In this document: piece after piece, positions 46,182-55,999 of the stretch
How positions within the stretch are numbered: the stretch's first letter is position 1
Layout: each line of letters starts with the position of its first letter
Origin: Alphaproteobacteria bacterium
GTDB lineage: Bacteria > Pseudomonadota > Alphaproteobacteria > Thalassobaculales > Thalassobaculaceae
Reading direction: 5' to 3'
DNA: 56,543 bases
Assembly (NCBI GenBank): GCA_013203465.1
Contig: JABMNR010000071.1
Location: 1-56,543 of the forward strand
Notes under the pieces: model-generated
What the model was told of the DNA's origin: nothing
Seen by the model: only the letters and a program-made list of their open reading frames with translations
Database searches by the model: none
Translations under genes and position numbers: made by a program

Positions 46182-47368
46182 GGCGGATCACCATCCTTGG
46201 GTCGACCGGGTCGGTCGGGTGCAACACCTTGGACTTGATCGAGCGGCATCCCGATCGGTTTCAGGTCGATACCTTGGCCGCCGGCCGCAACGCGGCCCTG
46301 CTGGCCGAACAAGCCCGGCGCGTGGGCGCGCGATTCGTGGCGTTAGCGGATCCGGCGGGCCTTGCGGAACTGCGCGACGCGCTGGCTGGGACGGAGATTG
46401 AGGTGGCGGCTGGGCCGCAGGCGGTGGTCACGGCGGCCGAACGGGACGCCGACTGGACCATGGCCGCGATCGTTGGCGCGGCGGGATTGGCGCCAACCTT
46501 GGCAGCGGTTCGGCGTGGCGGTGTCGTTGCGTTGGCCAACAAGGAGGCTTTGGTGTGCGCCGGCGACGTGTTCACCGCGGAGGCCAAGGCGGCGGGTTGC
46601 ACCATTCTGCCGGTCGATTCCGAGCATAATGCGATCTTTCAAGTGTTCGAAACCAAGCGGCGGTCGGCGATCGAGCGGATCATTCTAACGGCGTCGGGCG
46701 GGCCGTTCCGGGATTTGACCTGGCCCGACATGATCGCCAAGACCCCGGAGCAGGCGGTAGCCCATCCGAATTGGTCGATGGGGGTGAAAATCTCGATCGA
46801 TTCGGCGACCATGATGAACAAGGGGCTGGAGCTGATCGAGGCACACCATCTGTTCGCTATGCCGGAGGATCGGATCGAGGTGCTGGTGCATCCGCAATCG
46901 ATCGTTCACAGCTTGGTGGCGTATGTGGACGGCTCGGTGCTGGCGCAGCTTGGCACGCCCGATATGCGGACGCCGATTGCCTACGCGCTGGCGTGGCCGG
47001 ACCGCATGCCGGCTCCGAGTCCCCGGCTCGATCTCGCGGCGCTGGGGAGGCTTGATTTCCGCGCACCGGACGATGCCCGCTTTCCGGCGCTTGAGCTGGC
47101 GCGCGCGGCATTGCGCGCCGGCGGTGACGCACCGACCGTGCTGAATGCCGCCAACGAAGAGGCGGTGATGGCGTTTATCGACCATCGTATTGGGTTTACC
47201 GATATCGCCTCGGTGGTCGCGGAGACGCTGTCACGGGTGCCGTCCCATCCCGTTGATGGGTTGGATTCGGTGTTCGAGGCCGATCGGCGGGCACGGTCGA
47301 CGGCCCGTGCGGTGATTGCCGAGGGGTTTACGCGACCACGCGTTGCGCTCGGGGCCAGCCATGACTAA
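46175..47368 (+). CDS. dxr: 1-deoxy-D-xylulose 5-phosphate reductoisomerase
   Basis: A 397-residue NADPH enzyme, the second step of the MEP isoprenoid pathway. GSTGSVG is the NADPH motif (about 8-14), ANKEALVCAG and PVDSEHNAIFQ are the central metal and substrate segments, and ASGGPFRD and NWSMGVKISIDSATMMNKGLE complete the active site. The ATG at 46175 matches the normal N-terminus and overlaps the cdsA stop. Upstream alternatives lie inside cdsA. Confidence 0.97.
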   Translation: MVRRITILGSTGSVGCNTLDLIERHPDRFQVDTLAAGRNAALLAEQARRVGARFVALADPAGLAELRDALAGTEIEVAAGPQAVVTAAERDADWTMAAIVGAAGLAPTLAAVRRGGVVALANKEALVCAGDVFTAEAKAAGCTILPVDSEHNAIFQVFETKRRSAIERIILTASGGPFRDLTWPDMIAKTPEQAVAHPNWSMGVKISIDSATMMNKGLELIEAHHLFAMPEDRIEVLVHPQSIVHSLVAYVDGSVLAQLGTPDMRTPIAYALAWPDRMPAPSPRLDLAALGRLDFRAPDDARFPALELARAALRAGGDAPTVLNAANEEAVMAFIDHRIGFTDIASVVAETLSRVPSHPVDGLDSVFEADRRARSTARAVIAEGFTRPRVALGASHD

Positions 47369-47416
47369 AGTCCCGCCAGCGGGCGGGGGTCGCAAGCACT
47401 GGAGGACGCGTCGAGT

Positions 47417-48544
47417 ATGATCACCGGCCTCGTCGATTATGTACTACCGTTTCTTGCCATTTTAACCGTGCTCGTGTTCGTGCACGAGATGGGGCATTTC
47501 TGGGTGGCGCGCCGGGCCGGCGTGCGCGTCGATGTGTTCTCTATCGGGTTCGGCCCGGAGGTGTTTGGCTGGACAGCGGCGTCCGGGACACGCTGGAAGA
47601 TTTCGGCGGTTCCCCTGGGCGGCTACGTCAAGATGTTCGGCGATACCGACCCGGCCAGCGCCGGTTCGGTGGACGACAGTGGCCTCAGCGAGGCAGAGCG
47701 CGACGTTACGTTCCACGGCAAGTCCCTTGGCGCGCGGTCGGCGATCGTGGCGGCCGGACCAATCGCTAACTTCCTGTTCGCGATCATACTCTTGGCCAGC
47801 CTTTACGCGATCGCGGGCCGGCCCTACGCCCCGCCGATCGTCGACGAGGTGGTTGCGGGATCGGCGGCGGACGATGCCGGACTGATGGCGCAGGATGTGA
47901 TCGTCGAAGCTGACGGCGTGGCCATCGAACGGTTCTCGGATCTGCGGCGGTTGGTGTTCGAGCAGCCTGGGAATCGGATCGTCATGCTCATCGAGCGCGA
48001 TGGTGCCCGTCTGACGCTTGACGTGACCCCAAGGGCGGTGACCGAGACCGACCGGTTCGGCAACGAACACACCTTCGGCCAACTCGGCGTGCGTTCGAAC
48101 CAAGTGGTGACCGAACATCTCAACCCGTTGCATGCGGTGGTGGTTGCCACGCGGGAAACCGGCGCGATCGTCGTGCAGACGCTCGAGGCGGTCGGTCAGA
48201 TGATCGCCGGAACCCGGGGCACCGATGAGTTGGGGGGGCCACTCCGGATCGCGGATATGTCCGGCTCGGTCGCTCAAAGCGGCTGGGTGACCACGATCTG
48301 GTTTACCGCCGTGCTGTCGATCAATCTCGGCCTGATCAATTTGTTTCCCATCCCGATTCTCGATGGAGGGCATTTGCTGTTCTACGGTATCGAGGTGTTT
48401 CGCGGGCGTCCCCTTGGGGAGCGGGCGCAGGAGTGGGCGTCGATCGCCGGCTTGAGCCTCGTCGTGGCGCTGATGTTGTTCGTGACATGGAACGATCTGG
48501 TCCGATTGCAGGTGGTTGATTACATTGGTTCCCTGCTTGGCTAG
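47417..48544 (+). CDS. rseP: Site-2 zinc metalloprotease RseP
   Basis: A 375-residue intramembrane protease of the inner membrane. The zinc motif HEMGH is at residues 23-27 in helix 1, the second motif LDGGHLLFY lies near 316, and one PDZ domain is evident at about 133-205 (GSAADDAGLMAQDVIVEADG). The single PDZ, rather than two as in E. coli, is usual for this lineage. It cuts anti-sigma factors or signal-peptide remnants. GGAGGA precedes the ATG, and bamA follows. Confidence 0.95.
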   Translation: MITGLVDYVLPFLAILTVLVFVHEMGHFWVARRAGVRVDVFSIGFGPEVFGWTAASGTRWKISAVPLGGYVKMFGDTDPASAGSVDDSGLSEAERDVTFHGKSLGARSAIVAAGPIANFLFAIILLASLYAIAGRPYAPPIVDEVVAGSAADDAGLMAQDVIVEADGVAIERFSDLRRLVFEQPGNRIVMLIERDGARLTLDVTPRAVTETDRFGNEHTFGQLGVRSNQVVTEHLNPLHAVVVATRETGAIVVQTLEAVGQMIAGTRGTDELGGPLRIADMSGSVAQSGWVTTIWFTAVLSINLGLINLFPIPILDGGHLLFYGIEVFRGRPLGERAQEWASIAGLSLVVALMLFVTWNDLVRLQVVDYIGSLLG

Positions 48545-48627
48545 ATGGCCGGTAACTAATTCGATTTTCATAGGTTTCCCGCACAATGAGCCAGCGCTAT
48601 AGTCGCCCGCTTCAAGGGGGCGATGAC

Positions 48628-50958
48628 GTGGATCAGCCGACCGGGGGGAAGCCCTTGCCGACATATACGACGTGTTGGATCGCGGCAGTGTTGCTTGCCG
48701 TGCAGCTTGCCGGCTTCAGCACGCTTGCGCTGATTCCGGGGGCATCGACGGCGGTCGCACAAACCGGCTCGGGGCTGGTCTCCGAGGTCGTGGTCCAGGG
48801 CGCACAACGCATCGATCCGGCCACCGTGCGCTCGTACATGCTGATCCAGGCGGGCGATACGTTGGACGAAAATCGGCTGGACCGGTCGTTGAAGGCGCTG
48901 TTCGCCACGGGCCTGTTCGCCGACGTGACCATCCGGCGGCAGGGAGATGCCCTGGTGGTGGCGGTGGTCGAGAACCCGATCATCAACCGCATCGCCTTCG
49001 AGGGGAACAACCGTATCGAGGATTCCGAGCTGGAGGCCGAGGTACAATTACGGCCGCGCTTGGTCTTCACCCGCACCCGGGTGCAGCAGGACGTGCAGCG
49101 GATCGTCGAGATTTACCGCCGGTCGGGTCGGTACTCGGTTGTCGTCGAACCCAAGGTTATCCAACAGCCGCAGAACCGGGTCGACCTCATCTTCGAGATC
49201 GAGGAAGGCACATTGACTCCGGTTCGAACCATCGCGTTCTTGGGCAACCAGAAATACAGCGATTCGACGCTGCGCGGTGTGATTCAGACCAAAGAGTACG
49301 CATTCTACCGGTTCCTGACGACCAACGACACCTACGACCCCGATCGGCTCAGCTTCGATCGCGAGTTGTTACGGCGGTTTTATCTGAGGACCGGGTATGC
49401 CGATTTTCAGGTGTTGTCGGCGGTGGCTGAATTGGCGCCCGACCGCGAATCCTTCGTTGTGACGTTCACGATCGAGGAGGGGGAGGTCTACGAATTCGGC
49501 GAAAGCCAGTTTGAAATCGGGCTGCCGCGGCTGACTGACGAGGACTTACGGCCCTTGGTGCTCACCGAGCCGGGCGAACGGTACGATTCGACCCTGGTCG
49601 ACGACACCGTCGACGCGATTACCGACAAACTCGGCACGCTCGGTTATGCGTTTGTCGACGTGCGTCCGCAGATTAACCGCGACCGCGAGAACCAACGCAT
49701 CGACCTAGTTTACCAGATCGGCGAGGCGTCGAAGATTTTCGTCGAGCGCATCGATATCGAGGGTAACGTGCGAACCCTTGATCGGGTGATCCGGCGCGAG
49801 ATGCAGTTGGTTGAGGGCGATGCCTTCAACACCGCTCGGTTGCGCCGCTCGGAACGGCGTATCCGAAATCTCGGTTTCTTTAAGAAAGTCAGCGTTCAGA
49901 ATACCGAAGGGTCGTCACCCGACACCACGAAAGTCACCGTCGAGGTCGAGGAACAATCGACCGGCGAGATCTCATTCGGCGTCGGCTATTCCACCGTCGA
50001 CGCGGTCATCGGCGATGTCGGCATCCGCGAGCGCAACCTGCTTGGCCGTGGTCAAGATTTACGGTTCAGTGTTTCCGGTTCCACCAGATCGACGAAATTC
50101 GATATCGCGTTCACCGAGCCCTACTTCCTGGGCCGCGACGTGTCGGCGGGCTTCGATCTGTTCCGTATCGAACGCAATCAGAGGGAAAGCTCGTTCGACG
50201 AATTGCGCGTCGGCGCCGTGCTTCGTGCCGGATACGAGCTTGCTCCAGACATAAATCAAACTATTAACTACAGATTAGAACAGACTGAAATTAAAGATAT
50301 AGAGGATGACGCTTCACGATTCATTCGCGATCAGGCGGGCACCACTCTGGTGTCTCAGTTCGGGCAAACCCTGACGTATGATAAACGTGATAACCGGCTT
50401 GATCCGCGCGACGGCTATATCGGTCGACTTACCACCGAGATCGCCGGCGCCGGCGGCGACGAAAGGTTTTTCCGGCTTAGCATGAGAGGAGCGTATTACT
50501 ACCCAATCAACGAGACCTGGGGCTTGTCGTTTCTGGGCCAACTCGGGTCGATCACTGGGTTGGGCGAGAACGTCTCAATTGGCGAGCGCTTCTTTATCGG
50601 CGCCAACACGATACGTGGCTTCGAACGTTCCGGTATCGGTCCGCGCGACATCAACACGGGTGACGCCTTGGGCGGCAACCAATACTATGTCGGCACGATC
50701 GAACTGGCGTTCCCGTCCGGCCTGCCGGAAGATCTTGGTGTGAAGACGTTCCTGTTTTCTGATGCCGGCAGTTTGTTCAACGTCGACGACAACGGCACCG
50801 AGGTACGGGATGTGTCGTCGGTGCGGGTATCCATGGGTTTTGGCGTGGCGGTGAGCACGGGACTTGGCCAGGTCCGGGTGGATGCCGGTCAGGCGGTGGC
50901 GAAAGAAGACTTCGACAAGACGGAGTTGATTAGGTTCAGCTTCGGAACCCGGTTCTGA
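48628..50958 (+). CDS. bamA: Outer-membrane protein assembly factor BamA
   Basis: A 776-residue outer-membrane protein (790 from the alternative ATG at 48586). GTG 48628 is preferred because AAGGGGG lies seven bases upstream. A signal peptide ends near TAVAQ. Five POTRA domains follow (SEVVVQGAQRIDP, NRIAFEGNNRIEDS, RTIAFLGNQKYSDS, then EFGES and ERIDIEGNVRTLD), then the 16-strand barrel with the ERFFIGANTIRGFERSGIGPRD loop and the C-terminal Phe. Residues around 542-561 are encoded by unusually AT-rich, rare codons (50251-50310). Confidence 0.96.
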   Translation: MDQPTGGKPLPTYTTCWIAAVLLAVQLAGFSTLALIPGASTAVAQTGSGLVSEVVVQGAQRIDPATVRSYMLIQAGDTLDENRLDRSLKALFATGLFADVTIRRQGDALVVAVVENPIINRIAFEGNNRIEDSELEAEVQLRPRLVFTRTRVQQDVQRIVEIYRRSGRYSVVVEPKVIQQPQNRVDLIFEIEEGTLTPVRTIAFLGNQKYSDSTLRGVIQTKEYAFYRFLTTNDTYDPDRLSFDRELLRRFYLRTGYADFQVLSAVAELAPDRESFVVTFTIEEGEVYEFGESQFEIGLPRLTDEDLRPLVLTEPGERYDSTLVDDTVDAITDKLGTLGYAFVDVRPQINRDRENQRIDLVYQIGEASKIFVERIDIEGNVRTLDRVIRREMQLVEGDAFNTARLRRSERRIRNLGFFKKVSVQNTEGSSPDTTKVTVEVEEQSTGEISFGVGYSTVDAVIGDVGIRERNLLGRGQDLRFSVSGSTRSTKFDIAFTEPYFLGRDVSAGFDLFRIERNQRESSFDELRVGAVLRAGYELAPDINQTINYRLEQTEIKDIEDDASRFIRDQAGTTLVSQFGQTLTYDKRDNRLDPRDGYIGRLTTEIAGAGGDERFFRLSMRGAYYYPINETWGLSFLGQLGSITGLGENVSIGERFFIGANTIRGFERSGIGPRDINTGDALGGNQYYVGTIELAFPSGLPEDLGVKTFLFSDAGSLFNVDDNGTEVRDVSSVRVSMGFGVAVSTGLGQVRVDAGQAVAKEDFDKTELIRFSFGTRF

Positions 50959-50969
50959 GGAGACAGCAA

Positions 50970-51545
50970 ATGACCCGTCGGCTGGCGGTTCTGCTGATGA
51001 TCGCGCTAGCTCCGGTCGTCGCCGTTCTGGTGGGTGCGGTGGCGTTGGTGCCCGCTAAGGCGCAAGAGGCCAAGCTGCCGATCGCCGTGGTCGACGTTCA
51101 AGGCGTGATGCGTGCCTCGAAAGCCGCCAAGGTCATCCAGACGAAGATCGATGCTCGCCGTGACACCTATCAGGAAGAGGTGACGGCGGAGGAGCGCCGA
51201 CTGCGGCAAGCGGAACAAGAACTCGTACAGCAACGCGCGATCCTATCGCCGGAAGCCTATCAGCAGCGCGTCAAAGATTTTCAAACCGAGGTCGCCGAGG
51301 TACAGCGCGGCGTACAGTCTCGTAAACGAACGCTGGACGAGGCATTCGCGAAGGCGATGAACGAGGTGCGCCGGACCTTGGTCGGCGTCGTGGCGGAGAT
51401 CGCGGAGCACAACGGCATCAAGGTGGTCTTGTTCAAGAGTCAGATCGTTATCGCCGAGAAAACCCTCGATATCTCCGAACAAGTGCTGGCGCGATTGGAT
51501 GAGCGCCTGCCAAGCGTGGACGTGGCCTTACCATCGTTGAAGTAG
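50970..51545 (+). CDS. Periplasmic chaperone OmpH/Skp
   Basis: A 191-residue secreted protein. The signal peptide runs to about residue 32 (cleavage after AKA). The mature part starts [20 protein letters not shown] and contains a long charged coiled coil (about 60-140), as in Skp trimers, which shield unfolded outer-membrane proteins. Its place between bamA and lpxD is canonical. AGGAG lies before the ATG. Confidence 0.9.
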   Translation: MTRRLAVLLMIALAPVVAVLVGAVALVPAKAQEAKLPIAVVDVQGVMRASKAAKVIQTKIDARRDTYQEEVTAEERRLRQAEQELVQQRAILSPEAYQQRVKDFQTEVAEVQRGVQSRKRTLDEAFAKAMNEVRRTLVGVVAEIAEHNGIKVVLFKSQIVIAEKTLDISEQVLARLDERLPSVDVALPSLK

Positions 51546-51553
51546 AGGGAACC

Positions 51554-52600
51554 ATGGTCGACCCTCGGTTTTTCCCGTTCGCTGGCCCGTTTCGGCTTGG
51601 CGAACTCGCCGAGATGACCGGCGCCACCTTGGCTGGCGCGGCCGATCCGGATCGAACCATTCGCGACGTGGCGGCGCTGGACGAGGCGGGACCGGAGCAT
51701 CTGTCTTTTTTGGAAAACCGCCGCTATGCCGCTGATTTCCGGACGTCGGACGCGGGCGCCTGCTTAGTCGTCGCGGCCTTTGCCGAACAAGCGCCCAAAG
51801 GCATGGCTCTGTTGGTGACGCCTCTGCCGCGGCGGAATTTCGCCAGGCTTTCCCGGGCTTTCCATCCGGAACCACCGGTCGAACCCGGCGTGCATCCGTC
51901 AGCGGTCGTGCATCCGGACGCCGTTCTCGCCGCCGGGGTCTCGATCGCCGCCGGCGCGGTGATCGAGGATGGAGCCGTGTTGGCGGCGGGTGTGCGTGTC
52001 GGGTCGAACGCGGTCATCGGTGCCTCGGTGACGGTGGGCGAGGCAACGGAAATCGGCGCGGGCGCCAGCCTGTCGCATTGTGACGTCGGCGCCCGTTGTT
52101 TCATCTACCCAGGCGCGCGTATCGGCCAACCGGGCTTCGGCTTTGAGATGGACCGGGAGGGGCCGTTTAAGATGCCGCAACTCGGCCGGGTGATCATTGA
52201 GGATGATGTCGAGATCGGTGCGAACAGCACGGTCGACCGGGGGGCCGGCCCCGACACCGTGATCGGTCGGGGTACGATGATTGATAATCTCGTGCAGATC
52301 GGCCACAACGTCGTGGTTGGGCGAGGCTGTATTATCGTTGCGCAAGTCGGCATATCGGGCAGCACAAAGCTCGGGGATCACGTCATGGTGGGCGGACAGG
52401 TGGGGATGGCCGGTCACCTCGACATTGGTGACGGTGTGCAGATCATGGCCCAGTCCGGAGTCACACGGAGCCTTCCCGCCGGCGGTGCCTATGGGGGCGC
52501 TCCGGCGGTTCCGGCGCGCGAGTTCCGGCGGCAAGTCGCCGCGGTCAAACGCCTAGGCCAACGTCCTGGAGACGAGACGAGGGGCACCGAGAATGAGTGA
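51554..52600 (+). CDS. lpxD: UDP-3-O-(3-hydroxyacyl)glucosamine N-acyltransferase
   Basis: A 348-residue acyltransferase, third step of lipid A synthesis. The N-terminal uridine-binding domain (about 1-100, [13 protein letters not shown]) precedes a left-handed beta-helix of hexapeptide repeats (about 108-310). The catalytic histidine is in [14 protein letters not shown], followed by [11 protein letters not shown]. It overlaps fabZ by eight bases. Confidence 0.97.
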   Translation: MVDPRFFPFAGPFRLGELAEMTGATLAGAADPDRTIRDVAALDEAGPEHLSFLENRRYAADFRTSDAGACLVVAAFAEQAPKGMALLVTPLPRRNFARLSRAFHPEPPVEPGVHPSAVVHPDAVLAAGVSIAAGAVIEDGAVLAAGVRVGSNAVIGASVTVGEATEIGAGASLSHCDVGARCFIYPGARIGQPGFGFEMDREGPFKMPQLGRVIIEDDVEIGANSTVDRGAGPDTVIGRGTMIDNLVQIGHNVVVGRGCIIVAQVGISGSTKLGDHVMVGGQVGMAGHLDIGDGVQIMAQSGVTRSLPAGGAYGGAPAVPAREFRRQVAAVKRLGQRPGDETRGTENE

Positions 52601-53081
52601 AGCTGAAGCGGCCGTCACGGAAGCGGCGACAACGGTGCGGGAAACCGACATCGACGTGATGCGGGTCATGGATCTGATTCCGCACCGCTATCCCTTTCTG
52701 CTGGTTGACCGGATCGAGAAGTTCGAGCCGAATGTCGGCTGCGTCGGCCTCAAGAACGTCACGATCAACGAACCCTTCTTCGCCGGCCATTTTCCCCAGC
52801 GCCCGGTGATGCCTGGGGTGTTGATCATCGAATCCATGGCGCAAACCGCCGGTTGCCTCGTGGTCGCGACACTTGGGGCGGAGAGCGAGGGCAAACTCGT
52901 CTATTTCATGACGATCGACAACGCGCGGTTCCGTAAACCGGTGGTTCCGGGGGATCAAATGCGTGTTCACGTCAAAAAGATCCGCAACCGTGGACCGGTG
53001 TGGAAATTCGAAGGCGTGGCCCGGGTTGACGGCGCCGTGGTCGCCGAGGCGACGTATTCAGCCATGATTTTAGACCGTTGA
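52593..53081 (+). CDS. fabZ: 3-hydroxyacyl-[acyl-carrier-protein] dehydratase FabZ
   Basis: A 162-residue hot-dog dehydratase for fatty-acid synthesis. The catalytic pair is His66 ([14 protein letters not shown]) and Glu80 (IIESMAQ). An N-terminal extension of about 20 residues precedes the usual [13 protein letters not shown]. It overlaps lpxD by eight bases, and its stop lies just before the lpxA start, the standard lipid A gene order. Confidence 0.97.
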   Translation: MSEAEAAVTEAATTVRETDIDVMRVMDLIPHRYPFLLVDRIEKFEPNVGCVGLKNVTINEPFFAGHFPQRPVMPGVLIIESMAQTAGCLVVATLGAESEGKLVYFMTIDNARFRKPVVPGDQMRVHVKKIRNRGPVWKFEGVARVDGAVVAEATYSAMILDR

Positions 53082-53095
53082 CGGAGTGCGTGCGG

Positions 53096-53899
53096 GTGGC
53101 CACTGAGATTCACCCAACAGCGGTGATCGAGCCGGGGGCCTCTCTTGGCGTGGGTGTTCGCATCGGCCCGTACAGCCTGATCGGCCCGGAGGCGGTTGTG
53201 GGCGACAACTGCGTGATCCAAGGCCATGTCGTGATCGGTGGGCGCACCCGCATTGGCTCGGGCACGGAAATCTTCCCGTTCGCCAGCATCGGTCTGCGGC
53301 CGCAGGATTTGAAATACAGAGGCGAGCCGTCGGAACTGAAGATTGGCGCCAACAACGTGATCCGCGAGCACGTGACCATGAACCCCGGCACCGAGGGCGG
53401 CGGCATGCTGACCAAGGTCGGCGATGGCTGTCTGTTCATGGTCGGCACCCATGTCGGGCATGACTGCCAAGTTGGCGACAGCGTGATCATGGCGAACAAC
53501 GCGACCCTGGCGGGGCATGTTCAAGTCATGGATTTCGCCGTTTTGGGCGGCCTGTCGGCGGTGCATCAGTTCGTCCGGATCGGGCGGTATGCCATGGTGG
53601 GCGGTATGACAGGCGTCGAGCGGGATGTGATTCCGTTCGGATCGGTGGTGGGTGACCGGGCTCGGCTTTCGGGGGTCAATCTGGTTGGCATGAAGCGCCG
53701 GGGTTTGAGCCGCGAGGAGATCAACGACGTTCGTAAGGCGTATCGTCTGTTGTTCGCCAGCGAGGGTACGTTCCAGGAACGCCTTGCCGAAGTGGCCGAG
53801 GAATTCACCAAGTCCGCGCCGGTGATGGAAATGGTCGACTTCATCCAAGCCGACAGTTCCCGCAAGATCTGTCAGCCGGGGGAAGCCGGCGACGGCTGA
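53096..53899 (+). CDS. lpxA: UDP-N-acetylglucosamine acyltransferase
   Basis: A 267-residue first enzyme of lipid A synthesis. The left-handed beta-helix begins [11 protein letters not shown], and the catalytic region [24 protein letters not shown] carries the histidine equivalent to E. coli His125. The C-terminal helical part starts about residue 190. GTG 53096 was chosen because GGAG lies nine bases upstream and gives the usual N-terminus; a TTG at 53078, overlapping the fabZ stop, would add six residues. Confidence 0.96.
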   Translation: MATEIHPTAVIEPGASLGVGVRIGPYSLIGPEAVVGDNCVIQGHVVIGGRTRIGSGTEIFPFASIGLRPQDLKYRGEPSELKIGANNVIREHVTMNPGTEGGGMLTKVGDGCLFMVGTHVGHDCQVGDSVIMANNATLAGHVQVMDFAVLGGLSAVHQFVRIGRYAMVGGMTGVERDVIPFGSVVGDRARLSGVNLVGMKRRGLSREEINDVRKAYRLLFASEGTFQERLAEVAEEFTKSAPVMEMVDFIQADSSRKICQPGEAGDG

Positions 53900-53908
53900 G
53901 GCGGTCCG

Positions 53909-54739
53909 ATGGCTGATGGTGCTCTTGGCATACTGGCGGGCGGTGGCTCGCTGCCCCGACGCATCGCCGAGCGCGCGGTGGCGGAGGGGCGGCGGGTCTT
54001 CGTGATCGCCTTTGAGGAACAGACCGATCCGGCGACGGTCGACGGTCTCGATCACGCCTGGATGAAACTTGGGGCCACGTCCAACACCCTGAAGCGGTTG
54101 CACGACGTCGGCTGTACCGAGATCGTAATGGCCGGGCCGATGCGGCGGCCGAGCTTGTCGTCCCTGGGTTTGGACCGGCGGTCGGCGATCGCGTTGGCCC
54201 GCGCGGGCACTCGTGTGTTCGGCGATGACGGTTTGCTGTCGGTGATCGTCAGGGAGATGGAGAAGGACGGATTCCGCGTGATTGGCGTCGAAGACATTCT
54301 GGGCGGCTATCTGGTCCCCGCCGGCCTCATAGCGGGAGAGGCGGTTGACGCGGCCGCTGACGCCGACATCGCGCGTGGTATCGCCGTGCTCCGGGCCATG
54401 GGCGCCGAGGATGTGGGACAGGCGGTCGCCGTGCAGGAGGGGCTGGTTCTGGCGGTCGAGGCGGTGGAGGGCACCGACGCCATGATCGAGCGGGCCGGAG
54501 CGTTGCGGCGCGACGGACCGGGGCCGATCTTGGTCAAGGGTACCAAGCCGGGGCAGGAGGCGCGCGCCGACCGGCCGACGGTTGGACCGGACACCATTCG
54601 CGCCGCCATCGCGGCCGGGTTTCGTGGCATGGCTTTGGAAGCCGAGGCGACGCTCATTGTCGATCGCGCGGAAGCCGAGGCGGCGGCGCGTGACGCGGGG
54701 ATGTTTATCGTGGCTCGCTCGTTTGGACCGCAGGCGTGA
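53909..54739 (+). CDS. lpxI: UDP-2,3-diacylglucosamine pyrophosphatase LpxI
   Basis: A 276-residue protein of the LpxI (DUF1009) family, which cleaves UDP-2,3-diacylglucosamine to lipid X. The opening LGILAGGGSLPRRIAE and the late segments LVKGTKPGQEARADRPTVGPDT and AGFRGMALEAEATLIVD are diagnostic. In alphaproteobacteria LpxI replaces the unrelated LpxH. It lies between lpxA and lpxB and overlaps lpxB by four bases. Confidence 0.95.
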   Translation: MADGALGILAGGGSLPRRIAERAVAEGRRVFVIAFEEQTDPATVDGLDHAWMKLGATSNTLKRLHDVGCTEIVMAGPMRRPSLSSLGLDRRSAIALARAGTRVFGDDGLLSVIVREMEKDGFRVIGVEDILGGYLVPAGLIAGEAVDAAADADIARGIAVLRAMGAEDVGQAVAVQEGLVLAVEAVEGTDAMIERAGALRRDGPGPILVKGTKPGQEARADRPTVGPDTIRAAIAAGFRGMALEAEATLIVDRAEAEAAARDAGMFIVARSFGPQA

Positions 54740-55941
54740 CTGCCCGCGAGACCGATCGCGGCGCGGAACGTGACGCCCCGCTGATTTTCCTGATCGCCGG
54801 GGAGGCATCCGGCGATGCGCTCGGCGCTAGCTTGATGCGCGCGCTCAGGGAGAGGACCGACGGGCGCGTGCGGTTCGACGGAGTGGGCGGCGAGCAGATG
54901 ATGGCCGAGGGGTTGGTCAGCCGGTTTGCGATTTCCGAGATGGCGGTCATGGGCATCGTCGAGATCTTGCCCAAGATACCGAAGCTGCTGAAACGGGTGT
55001 CCGAGATGGTCGACGCCGCCTGGTCGGCGCAACCCGCCGCCGTGGTGACGATTGATTCCAAGGCCTTCACCATGCGTGTTCAGAAGCGCCTGCACGCGCG
55101 GCGCGCGAAGGCGGGTGGGAAGGGGCCGCGGCTGATCCATTGGGTGCCGCCGACGGTCTGGGCGTGGCGGCCGGGCCGGGCCAAGGTGATTGCGCGTTAT
55201 CTCGACCGATTGATGACGCTGTTCCCGTTCGAGCCGGCATATTTCGAGCCGCATGGTCTGCCCGCGACGTTCGTCGGCCATCCGGTGGCAACGCGTCCGG
55301 CAGGTGATGGCGCCCGGTTCCGCGCCCGCCACCGCCTGCCCAAGGGGGCGCCGGTTCTGGGCGTGTTCCCGGGGTCGCGGCCGGGCGAAGTCAAGCGACT
55401 GCTGCCGATCTTTGGCGAGACCGTCGCACGGTTGGCGCCGCGATACGCCAACTTACAAGTGGTGTTGCCCACGGTGCCGGTGGTCGCGGAGCAGGTGCGC
55501 CAAGGCGTCGAAGCTTGGCCTGCGCCGGTCACCCTAGTCACCGATCATCGGCACAAGGCGGATGCCTACGCCGCGTGCGGTGTGGCCTTGGCGGCATCGG
55601 GGACGGTAACGCTGGAGCTGACCCTGGCGGGCGTGCCGACGGTGGTCGCTTATCGGGTCAACGCGCTGTCGGCGATCATCGCGCGGCAGCTGGTCGACCC
55701 GGATTCGGTGGTGCTGACCAATAAATTGCTGGGACGCCGGGTGGTGCCGCAGTTCCTGCAAGAGGACTGTACGCCCGAGCGGTTGACCGTGGCGCTCGAA
55801 CGATTGTTCGACGATCCGCGCGCCCGTGCCGAACAGGATGCCGCTAGCGAGGCGGTGCGCGCCATGCTGCTGCATGAGGGCCAGGACCCTTCCATACGCG
55901 CCGCCGAGGTGGTGCTGGAGGAGATCGGCCGGACCGCATGA
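54736..55941 (+). CDS. lpxB: Lipid A disaccharide synthase
   Basis: A 401-residue GT-B glycosyltransferase of family 19 that joins lipid X and UDP-diacylglucosamine. The opening LIFLIAGEASGDALGASLM, YVPPTVWAWRPGRAKVIA-like (here WVPPTVWAW), LPGSRxGEV-like (here PGSRPGEVKRLLP) and ALAASGTVTLELTLAGVPTVVAYR segments are all present. It starts at a GTG inside the lpxI stop. The block ends at a hairpin shared with gltA. Confidence 0.97.
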   Translation: MTARETDRGAERDAPLIFLIAGEASGDALGASLMRALRERTDGRVRFDGVGGEQMMAEGLVSRFAISEMAVMGIVEILPKIPKLLKRVSEMVDAAWSAQPAAVVTIDSKAFTMRVQKRLHARRAKAGGKGPRLIHWVPPTVWAWRPGRAKVIARYLDRLMTLFPFEPAYFEPHGLPATFVGHPVATRPAGDGARFRARHRLPKGAPVLGVFPGSRPGEVKRLLPIFGETVARLAPRYANLQVVLPTVPVVAEQVRQGVEAWPAPVTLVTDHRHKADAYAACGVALAASGTVTLELTLAGVPTVVAYRVNALSAIIARQLVDPDSVVLTNKLLGRRVVPQFLQEDCTPERLTVALERLFDDPRARAEQDAASEAVRAMLLHEGQDPSIRAAEVVLEEIGRTA

Positions 55942-55947
55942 CGGGCG

Positions 55948-55972
55948 AAAGGCGGCCCGAGGAGCCGCCCTT
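55948..55972. terminator. Convergent terminator between lpxB and gltA
   Basis: GGCGGC (55951-55956) pairs with GCCGCC (55964-55969), with A and T residues on the flanks (AAA before, TT after). It starts seven bases after the lpxB stop and lies 28 bases past the gltA stop on the minus strand, where a CCTTT tail follows the stem. Confidence 0.6.
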
Positions 55973-55999
55973 CGTGTCGGTGCGAAACGGCGTGCCGCC

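Noticed and set aside
52967-54808. A 613-residue open frame on the minus strand
   Set aside because: It is antisense to fabZ, lpxA and lpxI, which all have clear catalytic motifs.
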